Source: Gibbula magus
Taxonomy: Eukaryota; Mollusca; Gastropoda; Trochida; Trochidae
Assembly: GCA_936450465.1 (NCBI GenBank)
Contig: OW388293.1
Location: forward strand, 84,156,134-84,220,133
DNA length: 64,000 nucleotides
Direction: 5' to 3'
Made by a program: the position numbers and the translations under genes. The notes under the pieces were generated by a model. The model ran no database searches and was not told the DNA's origin. It saw only the letters and a list, made by a program, of their open reading frames with translations. Shown here piece by piece: positions 36,834-46,410 of this stretch (within the stretch, counting starts at the first letter, position 1; every line of letters starts with the position of its first letter).

Positions 36834-37387
36834 ACATTAGAAAAAGAAAATTCCGATTTAAGAGATAACTGCAATACCCTAACCGATAAGATCGATTACC
36901 TCGAGAACCAGAGCAGACGAAATAACCTGTTGTTTCATGGTGTACAACGGTCCAAGCCCCGGGAAACCTGGCAAGACTGTGAATCGATAGTTAGAGAGGT
37001 GATTAAGAAAGACATGGGTGTAGATGACAGTGGTATCACTATAGAACGTGCACACAGGGTCAATAGAGGTAAATCTATCATTGTCAAGTTTTTAGACTAT
37101 ACCATGAAAGTTGCTGTGCTGAGTCAGGCTAAGTTACTGAAAGACACTGGTCTCTATGTAACGGAGGATTTCTCCGTTTTAGTAAGGACAAAACGACAAA
37201 AACTTAAACTTATCATGGACAGAGAGTACGAGAAGGAAGGCGATCTCGTCTCAAATTTGATAAGCTTGTGTTTCAAGACGGTGAGGTTCTCACGTGGACC
37301 TTAAGTGACAATGTTCCTGTGACTCTGAAGGTTAGGTCGGGATTTCGATCCTCTAACGTTGTAGGAGATAACGAAAGTTATGAATAA
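36834..37387 (+). pseudogene. LINE ORF1 (RNA-binding coiled-coil/RRM protein), truncated and frameshifted
   Basis: ORF1 proteins of this type coat element RNA. What remains starts in a coiled coil with leucines every seventh residue (TLEKENSDL...L...L), then SRRNNLLFHGV, the entry to the RRM-like fold. IERAHRVNRGKSIIVKF follows, and then the C-terminal domain. The N-terminal part is lost. Near 37240 the coding sense moves from the frame of 36834 to the frame of 37241, where FDKLVFQDGEVL is the expected continuation. It stops at TAA 37385-37387. A one-base indel explains the shift. The downstream frame is the same one ORF2 uses. Confidence 0.8.
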
Positions 37388-40300
37388 CAAAACGGCCGGG
37401 CCCAATGTAAACGAAATGTTATTTCCCTTCTAGCGTGGAATGTCCATGGTCTTTTGCGTAAACTTTATTCAGTAGATTTCTCCGATTATTGTACCCAGTT
37501 CGATATTGTTGGCTTTATAGAAATCTGGAGTAACTGTGATATCGCAACAATAGAAAGTCGTTTTCCAAATCATACTGTATATATAAACCATCGGGATTTT
37601 AACAGTAGAGGTGGCGTTGCACTCCTATTACATAAATGTCTACTAGATGGTGTAAAGAATGTTGATTTATCTTTTGTTGACTGCATATTTATAACCCTTG
37701 ATTCGTCATATTTCAACTTGGTCAAAGATGTTGTCATCGGTATTGTTTATGTTCATCCAGAACACAGTTCTGTTCTAACTGATCATAGGGATGTCAAAGG
37801 TATTGAGTATATAAATGATATATTACTTGGTCTTCAAGTCAAATATGGAGATGTCGATATTCTGATAGGCGGCGATTTTAATGCACGTACTGGGCATATC
37901 ATGGATTATGTAATCCAGGAACATCGTGATTATATTCCTGAATTCAATGATATACACGATGTCACTGACAGCTTTGATCTCCCCCGTTCTTCTAGAGACA
38001 GTGAAGTAAATGAATATGGGAAAGAACTAATAACTTTATGTGCTCAATATGGTCTACACATGTTAAATGGGCGTTTCCCAGGTGACAAGGACGGGTCCTT
38101 CACATGCTTCTCTAACAAAGGTGCCAGTGTAGTAGATTATTTTATTTGTTCTACAGCACTGTTCAATTCTATTAAAGATTTTAGCGTGAGCACTCGGACA
38201 GAATCCGATCACTTCCCGATTGTGTGTGAGATACAGTGCAATGCAGAGTCTAATGCTGCACCCGAAATATCTATTTGTTCGGATATAAGGAGATTTATAT
38301 GGAAACCAGAGATAAATGATGTATTTAGTGAAATGATCAGAGCTGACCTTAGTAATCTTAGTTTAGTTGATTTTAATGATCACGATACATTTGACTCTAC
38401 AAAAGCGGTTGATCAACTTGTGTCTGTTATCCACTCCTCTGCTTCACGTTGCAATATGGCCTGTAGGAAGACCAGTGTTAAACTTGATAAGTGTATTAAA
38501 TCACCTTGGTATGATGAGGAATGTGATAATATCAAGAAACAAAAATATGACATTCTGAATAGATTCAGATTGACTGGAGACAAGTCTCTTTTATCTAAAT
38601 TCCATACATCACGGAATAAATTCAGAGAAATATGTCGTCATAAGAAAGAACAGTTTCTAGTGAACTCTACTGAGGAAATTTTGGATTGCTATAATAATAA
38701 AAACGCAAAATCATTTTGGTCACATGTCCAGTATTTTAGTAAACGGTCTGTGCAGTTATCTACTAATATCGGTAGTGAGGAATGGATTGATTATTTTCGA
38801 TCTGTACTGAACATCAGTGACAATATTATAGATGATGATTTAATTACATTCTCAAAGGAGTATATGGTTTCCCATGCTGACTATTCCTTTATTTGTGATG
38901 ACTGTACTAATGATGATTACAACAATATTCTCAATCACGATATTACCCCAAATGAAGTTGAAACAGCACTTCTTAACCTTAAGTTAAAGAAATCTCCGGG
39001 TCAGGATGGAATTGTACCGGAAATGCTCAGATGCAATTATCAAATATTTACCACGTACCTTTGTAAATTATTCAATTGTATCTTTAAATCAGGCAATTTT
39101 CCTGAACAATGGTCGAAGAGTATAATATTCCCCTTACACAAAAAAGGTAACATTAATGATGTTAATAACTACAGAGGTATTTCCCTTTTAGATATACTAG
39201 GGAAAGTTTTTACATGTCTTCTCAATAATCGCTTAAAACATTTTATTGATGAATTTGATAAGTATCCAGAATCACAGTGTGGTTTCCGGAAGGGTTACTC
39301 AACAGTTGATAATATGTTTACCTTACAAAGTCTTATCCAGAAATATTTATCTAAATCTAAAGGTCGTTTTTATTGTTTATTTGTTGATTTTAGAAAAGCG
39401 TTTGATTCCATAAATAGAGATCTACTGTGGCATGTCATTGCATCAAATAGTATCCATGGTTATATGTTGAACATTATTATGGATATGTACTCTAAAACAA
39501 AAGTCTGTGTAAAGTTGTCACAAAGCACTATTTCAGAATATTTTGACAGTCTCAGTGGTGTGAGACAAGGTTGTATTTTAAGTCCCTTGTTATTTTCACT
39601 GTTTATTAACCAAATACATACAGTTATGGAGCAATGTGGTGATAGGGGTATTTTTGTTGATTCTGATTTTGTAGAACTGTTCCTGTTGTTATATGCCGAT
39701 GATTTATGCTTGTTCTCAGATTCAGTTATAAGTTTACAAAAGAGAATTAATATACTTTCACAATTTTGCAAGAAATGGGGTCTGACGGTTAATCTTGATA
39801 AGACCGAAATTCTAGTCTTTCGAAACGGGGGTAAATTAAGAGCTTACGAATATTGGTACATGGATGGTATTAAACTAAATGTATCAACATACTACAATTA
39901 TCTTGGTTTAACATTTTCAAACAGATTATCTTGGTCTAAATGTGTACAAAACTTAGTTATGAAAGCAAATAGAGCAATGGCATCAATAAAAATATTTTCT
40001 TCAAAATTGAAAAATATATCTCCATGTGTGTTATTTAAGATGTTCGATGTACAGCTGAAGCCTATCATATTGTATGGATCTGAAATTTGGGGAATTCACA
40101 AATGGGAAGCCATTGAAAGATTTCATGTTCAATTTTGTAAATATGTTCTTGGTGTGAGTTATAAGTGTTCAAATGTTGCAGTACTTGCTGAATGTGGAAG
40201 AAACTATGTACATATTGACACCCTTCAAAGAGTAATTAAATTGTGGTTTAAAATATTAGAATCACAAGAAACGAGGTATCCAAAACAGTGTTATAAAATG

Positions 40301-40882
40301 ATGTATAAGCTTGAAGCAGTAGGTCGGCACAACTGGGCTTCGGATGTAAAGAAGATATTGTTCATGTATGGATTTGGTTTTGTATGGGAAGCTCAGGGTG
40401 TCGGCAACAAAAGCAATTTTCTACATAATTTTGTTTTAAGAATTAATGATTGTTATATACAAAGCATATTTGCAGATATTAATGACAGTTCATCCTTAGA
40501 TTTATATTCTAACATTAAACACAATTTCTGTATAGAACCATACCTACTTCATGTTAAATCGAAAGAATCACGACGGAGAATAACTTTGATAAGAATAGGT
40601 GCACTATCTATTAGAAAAAATACTGGAAGAAGAGAAGGAATACCTAGATGTTATAGATTTTGTAAGCTTTGTAAAGATAATGTTATAGAAGATGAAATAC
40701 ACTTTTTATTCAAATGTCCATTTTTTAAAGAATTAAGACTAAAATATTTCTCACATTTACCTTATCATGTTGATATTTATTACCTGCAAAATATTTTACA
40801 ATGTCAAAACTTAGAAATCATTTTATCATATTCATATTTCATAAGAGATGCACTTGCCTTACGCTCGAAGGTTTTATTATAA
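37388..40882 (+). CDS. LINE ORF2: endonuclease, reverse transcriptase, CCHC finger
   Basis: This protein nicks chromosomal DNA and reverse-transcribes element RNA at the nick. The frame is open for 1164 codons. The APE-type endonuclease shows AWNVHG (37433-37450), the catalytic E in GFIEIW (37520), GGDFNART (from 37868), VDYFI and SDHFP (38204). The RT shows KKSPGQDG, FVDFRKAFD (39380), GVRQGCILSPLLF, YADD (39692-39703), and LDKTEILVF then YLGL. Near the C-terminus is C-x2-C-x9-H-x4-C (40661-40717). All expected catalytic residues are present and there is no stop. No in-frame ATG precedes the endonuclease; the frame follows ORF1's TAA directly. A TTG at 37454 would cut into the endonuclease. 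Its partner ORF1 is broken, so autonomous activity is unlikely. Confidence 0.92.
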   Translation, partial: QNGRAQCKRNVISLLAWNVHGLLRKLYSVDFSDYCTQFDIVGFIEIWSNCDIATIESRFPNHTVYINHRDFNSRGGVALLLHKCLLDGVKNVDLSFVDCIFITLDSSYFNLVKDVVIGIVYVHPEHSSVLTDHRDVKGIEYINDILLGLQVKYGDVDILIGGDFNARTGHIMDYVIQEHRDYIPEFNDIHDVTDSFDLPRSSRDSEVNEYGKELITLCAQYGLHMLNGRFPGDKDGSFTCFSNKGASVVDYFICSTALFNSIKDFSVSTRTESDHFPIVCEIQCNAESNAAPEISICSDIRRFIWKPEINDVFSEMIRADLSNLSLVDFNDHDTFDSTKAVDQLVSVIHSSASRCNMACRKTSVKLDKCIKSPWYDEECDNIKKQKYDILNRFRLTGDKSLLSKFHTSRNKFREICRHKKEQFLVNSTEEILDCYNNKNAKSFWSHVQYFSKRSVQLSTNIGSEEWIDYFRSVLNISDNIIDDDLITFSKEYMVSHADYSFICDDCTNDDYNNILNHDITPNEVETALLNLKLKKSPGQDGIVPEMLRCNYQIFTTYLCKLFNCIFKSGNFPEQWSKSIIFPLHKKGNINDVNNYRGISLLDILGKVFTCLLNNRLKHFIDEFDKYPESQCGFRKGYSTVDNMFTLQSLIQKYLSKSKGRFYCLFVDFRKAFDSINRDLLWHVIASNSIHGYMLNIIMDMYSKTKVCVKLSQSTISEYFDSLSGVRQGCILSPLLFSLFINQIHTVMEQCGDRGIFVDSDFVELFLLLYADDLCLFSDSVISLQKRINILSQFCKKWGLTVNLDKTEILVFRNGGKLRAYEYWYMDGIKLNVSTYYNYLGLTFSNRLSWSKCVQNLVMKANRAMASIKIFSSKLKNISPCVLFKMFDVQLKPIILYGSEIWGIHKWEAIERFHVQFCKYVLGVSYKCSNVAVLAECGRNYVHIDTLQRVIKLWFKILESQETRYPKQCYKMMYKLEAVGRHNWASDVKKILFMYGFGFVWEAQGVGNKSNFLHNFVLRINDCYIQSIFADINDSSSLDLYSNIKHNFCIEPYLLHVKSKESRRRITLIRIGALSIRKNTGRREGIPRCYRFCKLCKDNVIEDEIHFLFKCPFFKELRLKYFSHLPYHVDIYYLQNILQCQNLEIILSYSYFIRDALALRSKVLL

Positions 40883-41011
40883 ATTTAACTCAAAATGTAA
40901 ACTTTATTTATTCTTCTCTCTGATGTTTGTCTATTTTTTGTATAAAATGTGTTTTTGTACGTGGGCCTAAGGCCTTTTACTGAAAATAAACGAATTGAAT
41001 TGAATTGAAAA
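40883..41011 (+). other. LINE 3' UTR, hairpin and GAATT tail
   Basis: After the ORF2 stop, GGGCCTAAGGCC can form a small hairpin (around 40963-40975). AATAAA follows, and then three GAATT-type repeats with a few A residues. A 3' hairpin plus a short-repeat tail, rather than long poly(A), is how several LINE clades mark the start of reverse transcription. Confidence 0.7.
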
Positions 41012-41039
41012 AAGGTTGGTTTTGAAAGGTTGTGATTTG

Positions 41040-42070
41040 GTTGGTTATTTATAGTACAATACGAGGCGAAAGCTGTGTAGAGATTCAGGGGATAAGTAGT
41101 CTTGCAGATACAAATACCCTGATGGAGATGGATGCACGAATGAACGATTCTTTTTATATCGTTAAGAAATGGTTTTGATTCCATTTCCATACATAGATAG
41201 TATCTCAACTAACGCAAAATATAATACATCTTTATAGTCATTGTAAATTATAAATATTGCAAGTAGAGATTGCTGTTACATTTCCTGACCATACTTTATA
41301 TTTGAGTATCCGATAACAAGTGTAAAGGGTGTTTTGATATTTCTGTACAACATATACATTTACAGAACATGTCATAGCATCCTACGCATATACTATTAAG
41401 TACATATTGTCAATATTCTGTATAAAGGAATTGGTCAACAATGATAACCATGCGATTTGTAGTGGCAATGTGCGTCGCTACTGCAAGACCAGTGTGTAAA
41501 TCAACGTTCTCTACGAGAGTTACAATTCAGTCTAGTCTAGTATTGTTGATCATGCACCTTGCAGTTGTAGCATAAGCATCATGAAATGCAAAATATATTC
41601 TTCTATCGTATTTTTACCGCACCCGTTTCAAATAGTAATGAGCTATTTTAACTACCCAATTAGTTTTTAATTTAGACAATTGCAATGTACATTGTAAATT
41701 CCCATAGTTCCCTGAAGTACATCCCAATCGTCGTGCAGACAATACAACAATATTCAGTGCATCAGAGATTTCACATTGCAAGTTCCCGATGACGTCCCGG
41801 GACACACAAAGAACCGTCTTTTATTTCCCTAAAGTGTAGTATCTGTGAAATCATAATCAAACATCTACAACATCACCTATTGGGACGATGCGTCTCATAA
41901 TTGACCCAAACTCACTGGTTATATATTACAAAACTAAAGTACATATTGAAACCATTAGGGAGTACTTTGATCTGTGTATGTCTGGATGGAAATCTAACAG
42001 AAGATCAACTGGTGCAGCTTCCTGATCTGAAACGAATCTAATCTCATCAGTTATAAAATAATTCGTTTAC
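41040..42070. repeat. U3 block matching U1 5680-6530 and U2 17860-18590
   Basis: Shared strings include GCAGATACAAATACCCTG near 41104 and CCTATTGGGACGATGCGTCT near 41876. The minus-strand exon-like segment VSRDVIGNLQCEISDAL lies at about 41750-41805. No long ORF is present. Confidence 0.7.
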
Positions 42071-42975
42071 AACAAGTAGACATGTCATCTGGCAATCTCC
42101 ATAGGCCACAGATCTACGTACTAAAACCGATATAAGCAATACTATTCTAAATAAATAACAGATATTTTATAATAGGGAACTGGTAAAGTAAAGTGTGTTT
42201 TAGTTTTTCCATCCATTTAACATCATCTTTGCGAATATGTAAAATTTGTCTAATTGTTATATTATCTCACATAGTATCGTAGTCCTTAATTTCAAATAGT
42301 GTAACTGACTTTAGACTTAGCTGTTCCATCAGTCAACCATATTATATTTTATATTCAGTCATCTTACGTATGCAATATCATCCTTTTAGTCATATCGTGA
42401 GTGGGTAATTCCTGCAGTATGACACTTAGAGAAGTGTGGCTCCTGTCAGCATAGGGATGGTGACCATATTGGTTTGATCATATTTTACCCGGGCTGTAAA
42501 CGGATCAAGAATGTGTTAATTAACGTAGGATACCCTTTCCTTGTACCTTATACCCCTTTTGTAAATATTGATATAGACTACACCCCTTGCCTCCAAGGCC
42601 TGGATCTGTTGAACTTACACATATCATGGCTGAGATGTTACTAAACAAAGCTTAAAGTTAGATGGCAAGCAGCATTTCAAGATTTCAAGATTGACCAAAA
42701 TGGCGTTTTGTGGCCTTTTCATTGATTGAGTCGACGCAATAAGTCAAATAAATTACATAAATGACTGGTTGTTCATCACAGAACAAACTGTCCTTATGAA
42801 AACTCCAGAGATGTGAGAGTGTAACGATTGGAACAACGAATCATAAGTAGCCTCAACTGAGGTAACACTGAATTACAAAACAACGTTTGAGTGAAATATG
42901 GAAATACTATTTCAGACGCTGTTGTTTTGAATCAGTCAAAAGACTTGACATGAGTTTTAATAAAACTTGCTTGCA
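42070..42975. other. gene-free stretch
   Basis: I see nothing beyond AT-rich, low-information sequence and a short GCATTTCAAGATTTCAAGAT micro-duplication near 42672. Confidence 0.4.
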
Positions 42976-42979
42976 TCAT

Positions 42980-43105
42980 GTTTGATAACGGTATAAGGAA
43001 TTTTACCAAAATGTCGCTATTGTTAATAAAGAAGCTGATCATCCATAACATATTTGTCTTCTTTATCACACCAACTTCTAGAATGCCTCTCAATGAATCC
43101 ATAAC
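42980..43105 (+). mobile_element. Penelope tail fragment, plus orientation
   Basis: It matches 20191-20312 from TTTGATAACGGTATAAGG through GTCGCTATTGTTAATAAAGA to CCAACTTCTAGAATGCCTCT. No RT sequence is attached. The hammerhead-like stem is degraded here (TTTTACC replaces TATACC). Confidence 0.75.
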
Positions 43106-43867
43106 GTTTTGTTTGATTGTTTAAAGGATGTCGGAATAACTGGTAAATTCTATAACATTGTAGTGCCCATGTATACTGAGCTAGTTGCTGTTCACATGAT
43201 ATTTGTGTCAGTTTGCAAACCTCAGACTGAGATAAGCTCGTCCTCTCAACATACGTACAAAACAAGACGACTTCAACAAAACATTCATTCACAGTTTGAT
43301 GGGATCTGTCCATTGGATCTCAATCAACACCAATCAAACATACCAGTTGATTTGTTTTCAATATATTTCGTTAGGACTGTAGCTTGTGCAGCTTTCTACC
43401 AATGAAACGTTGTCTCTGTAAGGTGGAAAAACGTCACGGATTTCATCAGCAGAACTATGTTATCAGCTCAATACAAGCGTACACTCCTGTCACAGAGTGG
43501 ACATATTAAACTATTTATCAAGCACGATGAGTGTTGAAGTACTTGGCTGACTGATGGTGTGACGTTAGGAGATATTAATGTGTTCAATTACACTGGAAGA
43601 GTACCAGGTCCTGCCATAGCAAATTAGGTTGTCATTCTTTCTGAGGATCTGTGGTTGTCGATCGTTAAATGGACTGCCAACTTAGTCTACAACCTAGGCA
43701 ATGCCCTATACACATTATTTGAACGCTTGTAAATAGAAAATTGCATCGAGAAAATCTTCATTTTTTAAATGTCTTAATGTCATGATGACCAAACGATTAC
43801 GGAAAACAATTATCCTCGATTAACACATGAATTCACAGTCATAATGTTCAACTTGCAGAAATAACTG

Positions 43868-44375
43868 AAAAAATAGAGCCATGTGCTCTGTAGTTCATTC
43901 TGAGTTCATTGATGTATTGTCTAAGTTTGAATATCTAAGTTATACATTGTTAACAAGCAAAAAATAGGTTTTTATATTTGGAGTCACAGGCTCACCAATC
44001 CTGCAATTAAGAATCACCTTTGACCAAAGAGTATCTACACAACATTGTACCTTTCTAGAGCTTGACATACTTGAGATGAAGATGGAAATAGGTTTTTAGG
44101 TCATGACTCGTGACCTAGATTAGGGTCACAGGTTCACCAAATCTACAATTTAAAATCCCCATTAGCCAAGGGTTCTTCACACAACATAACAGCTATCTAG
44201 ATCTTTTAGAACATGAGAAGAAGATTAAAATAGATTTTAAGGATGTGACCCCTTTGACCCTATTTGGGGTTACAGGGTCAAGAAATCTACAATTTAGAAT
44301 CCCGATTGACCAAGGAGTCTGCACACAACTTGCCAGCTCCATAGAACTTTTGGAACTAGAAAAGAAGATGAACAT
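43868..44375 (+). repeat. dispersed repeat with ~130-bp tandem monomers (copy 2)
   Basis: It has the same AAAAAATAGAGCCAT leader and the same monomer (TTTAGAATCCC, CAAGGAGTCTGCACACAA, GAAGATGAAAATAGG) as 1408-1890, here with about three monomers. Open frames on both strands at 44193-44604 come from the monomer. Confidence 0.65.
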
Positions 44376-45087
44376 AGGTAGTAGAGTTATTAGTTCAGAA
44401 AAAGAAGTCAAAAAAGCGAAACGGCCTGATGAGCTAAAAATTAGTTTAATGAGTTCATATTTTCTCAAAAGAGTAACAGATCTCGATTCAAATATTCTAA
44501 GTTGCCTGTATTCTAATGATGGAGACTGCTCACGTTCTAATATTCTAAGCTCACAGAGGAAGAGCATTTATCTTTTCATTGAATGTGGATTCAAGTTTGC
44601 ATAATGCAGTTAAAAGCAAATCTTCTTCATGACGACATTGTTCACAATATGCAAAGTTTATAAATAACTTGTGTACACTATTAACAATAAACACTTTGAA
44701 ACTGAAATTCTTGCAAATTGTAAGTCTTAATTGAAATAAACATCCCATTTTATTATCTGGCAGTAATTTGTTTTCGAAAATGGGTATGTCTGTACATTGA
44801 TATTATTTTACCTGTGCCATTGACATTGAATGTTTTTCTTTTAAAGAATGTGCCAAAATTGTTTTGAAAATCGTTCTCTCTTTAGGCAAAGTTAAATCGG
44901 CAAATTAAATCCTATTATTATGATGACGAGAAAACTTGTGGACAATATTTGGAAGCCTGGAAAAGGAAATATAATTTGCATTTTCAAACAGCGTGCTGCT
45001 GAAGGTAATGAACACACACAGACTACTGCAGGCTATATACACATTCTGCTGATAGTAGCGAATATGTCCTAGACACTTTGAAGGGAA

Positions 45088-45960
45088 ATTCAATCCTGGA
45101 TTCACCATATTTCCTACACCTTGCCAGTACACACTCAATGTGGAATACCCTCAGTGTGCACGAGAAGATATATGGCTCTCTATCCCGACATTTACAACAA
45201 GATGTGAACATTGAAGACTATCGAGGCGGGTAATTTCATCATCAGCAGTGCTGAACACCACGTCGTCACTTCTGCTTGATGGAGCATATTATGGATGTTC
45301 TGCTAACCTGAAGAGTTTGATATGAAATTGGGAAGAATGACTGGAGAGTTTCGGATGTCAAAAGATGCAAATGAATTAGTGTCAAGACTCTGATGTGTTC
45401 CAGAACGAGATTACTGTCCACCAGCATCAAAGGCCAATAGTTACATACATGTGTTTTACTTGTGATATTATTGGTAATAGTCCTGAAAATGGAGCAGCAA
45501 ATAAATGAAGGAAATAATAATAATAAAACTAGGATTGACGCGTCAAGGGAAATTCAATCCTGTATTCACCATATTTTAAACACCTTGCCATTACATAACT
45601 TAAATAAAAACACCCTCAGTGTGCACGAGAAGTTATGGTTTTCTATCCCGACATTTACAACAAGATGTGAACATTGAAGACTATCGAGGCAGGTAATTTC
45701 ATCATCAGCAGTGCTGAACACCACGTCGTCACTTCTGCTTAATGGAGCACATTATGGATGTTCTGCTAATCTTAAGAGTTTGATATGAAATTGAAAGAAT
45801 GTTTTGGATGCCAAAAGATACCAATGAATTAGTATCAAGACTTTGATGAAAACACATCGAGATAAGAACGAGATTAGTCCAACAGCTTCAAAGTACAATA
45901 GTAACATAGACTGTTTGCTCTGGATAAATATGAGTGTTAACTGGTGATATTATTGGTAAT
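45088..45960. repeat. local tandem duplication, period about 460 bp
   Basis: 45088-45330 and 45548-45790 are about 90 percent identical by eye. Examples are CCCGACATTTACAACAAGAT and TTCATCATCAGCAGTGCTGA in both. Both are extra copies of the U1 8560-8730 block. On the minus strand both read SDDVVFSTADDEIT(R/C)LD then SLQCSHLVVNVGIE without a stop. U1 and U2 have shorter, interrupted versions. A short (AAT)n tract follows at 45982. Confidence 0.75.
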
Positions 45961-46410
45961 AGTTCTTGTCCTTTCCCCGATAAAAATAAATAATAATAAT
46001 AAATGATAATGGCCACAAAATATCAAGCGCAAACGCTGCTCATTGTGGTCCGTAATTACCTTGAAGGAATCGTACTTTTAGAACTGTTAATTTATAGATC
46101 CGTTCTTCCCGTGTTCAGGTACCCATGTAAATAGCTGGTTGGACTGAGTGCACAATGGTTGGAGTGCATTGCCCAGTGACATAACACAATATGCGACCCA
46201 TTAAAACATGAATTTCACAATATTGCTGATCGAGTACCATTCTATTCCAACACCAATTACAATCTAATAAATCAATGTTAACCTGTTGTTTTACCAGATT
46301 GAAAACTACGATTGGTATGTGGATACGGATTTGATTAAGTTTGTAAATGAATCAGGCATTGTTGGAAGCAGAAACCATCGATAATTTGTTTTTTCAATTG
46401 ATGATGTGTG

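Larger units (their letters stand above)
36825..41020 (+). mobile_element. 5'-truncated non-LTR retrotransposon (LINE)
   Basis: The element spans 36834-41011. It is flanked by the direct repeat AAGGTTGGT at 36825-36833 and 41012-41020, a candidate 9-bp target duplication. It holds the end of an L1-type ORF1, an uninterrupted ORF2, and a 130-base 3' UTR. The UTR ends in a GGCC-TAA-GGCC hairpin, AATAAA and a GAATT repeat tail. Truncation falls inside the ORF1 coiled coil. The clade is uncertain: ORF1 looks L1-like, while a short-repeat tail and C-terminal CCHC finger occur in several clades. It lies within U3. Confidence 0.9.

Noticed and set aside
39460..39771. 103-codon minus-strand frame
   Set aside because: It lies wholly inside the reverse-transcriptase coding region of ORF2 and has no features of its own.
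44193..44604. Opposing 119- and 124-codon frames on both strands
   Set aside because: Most of each frame follows the ~130-bp dispersed monomer, which also occurs at 1552-1880. There is no domain evidence.
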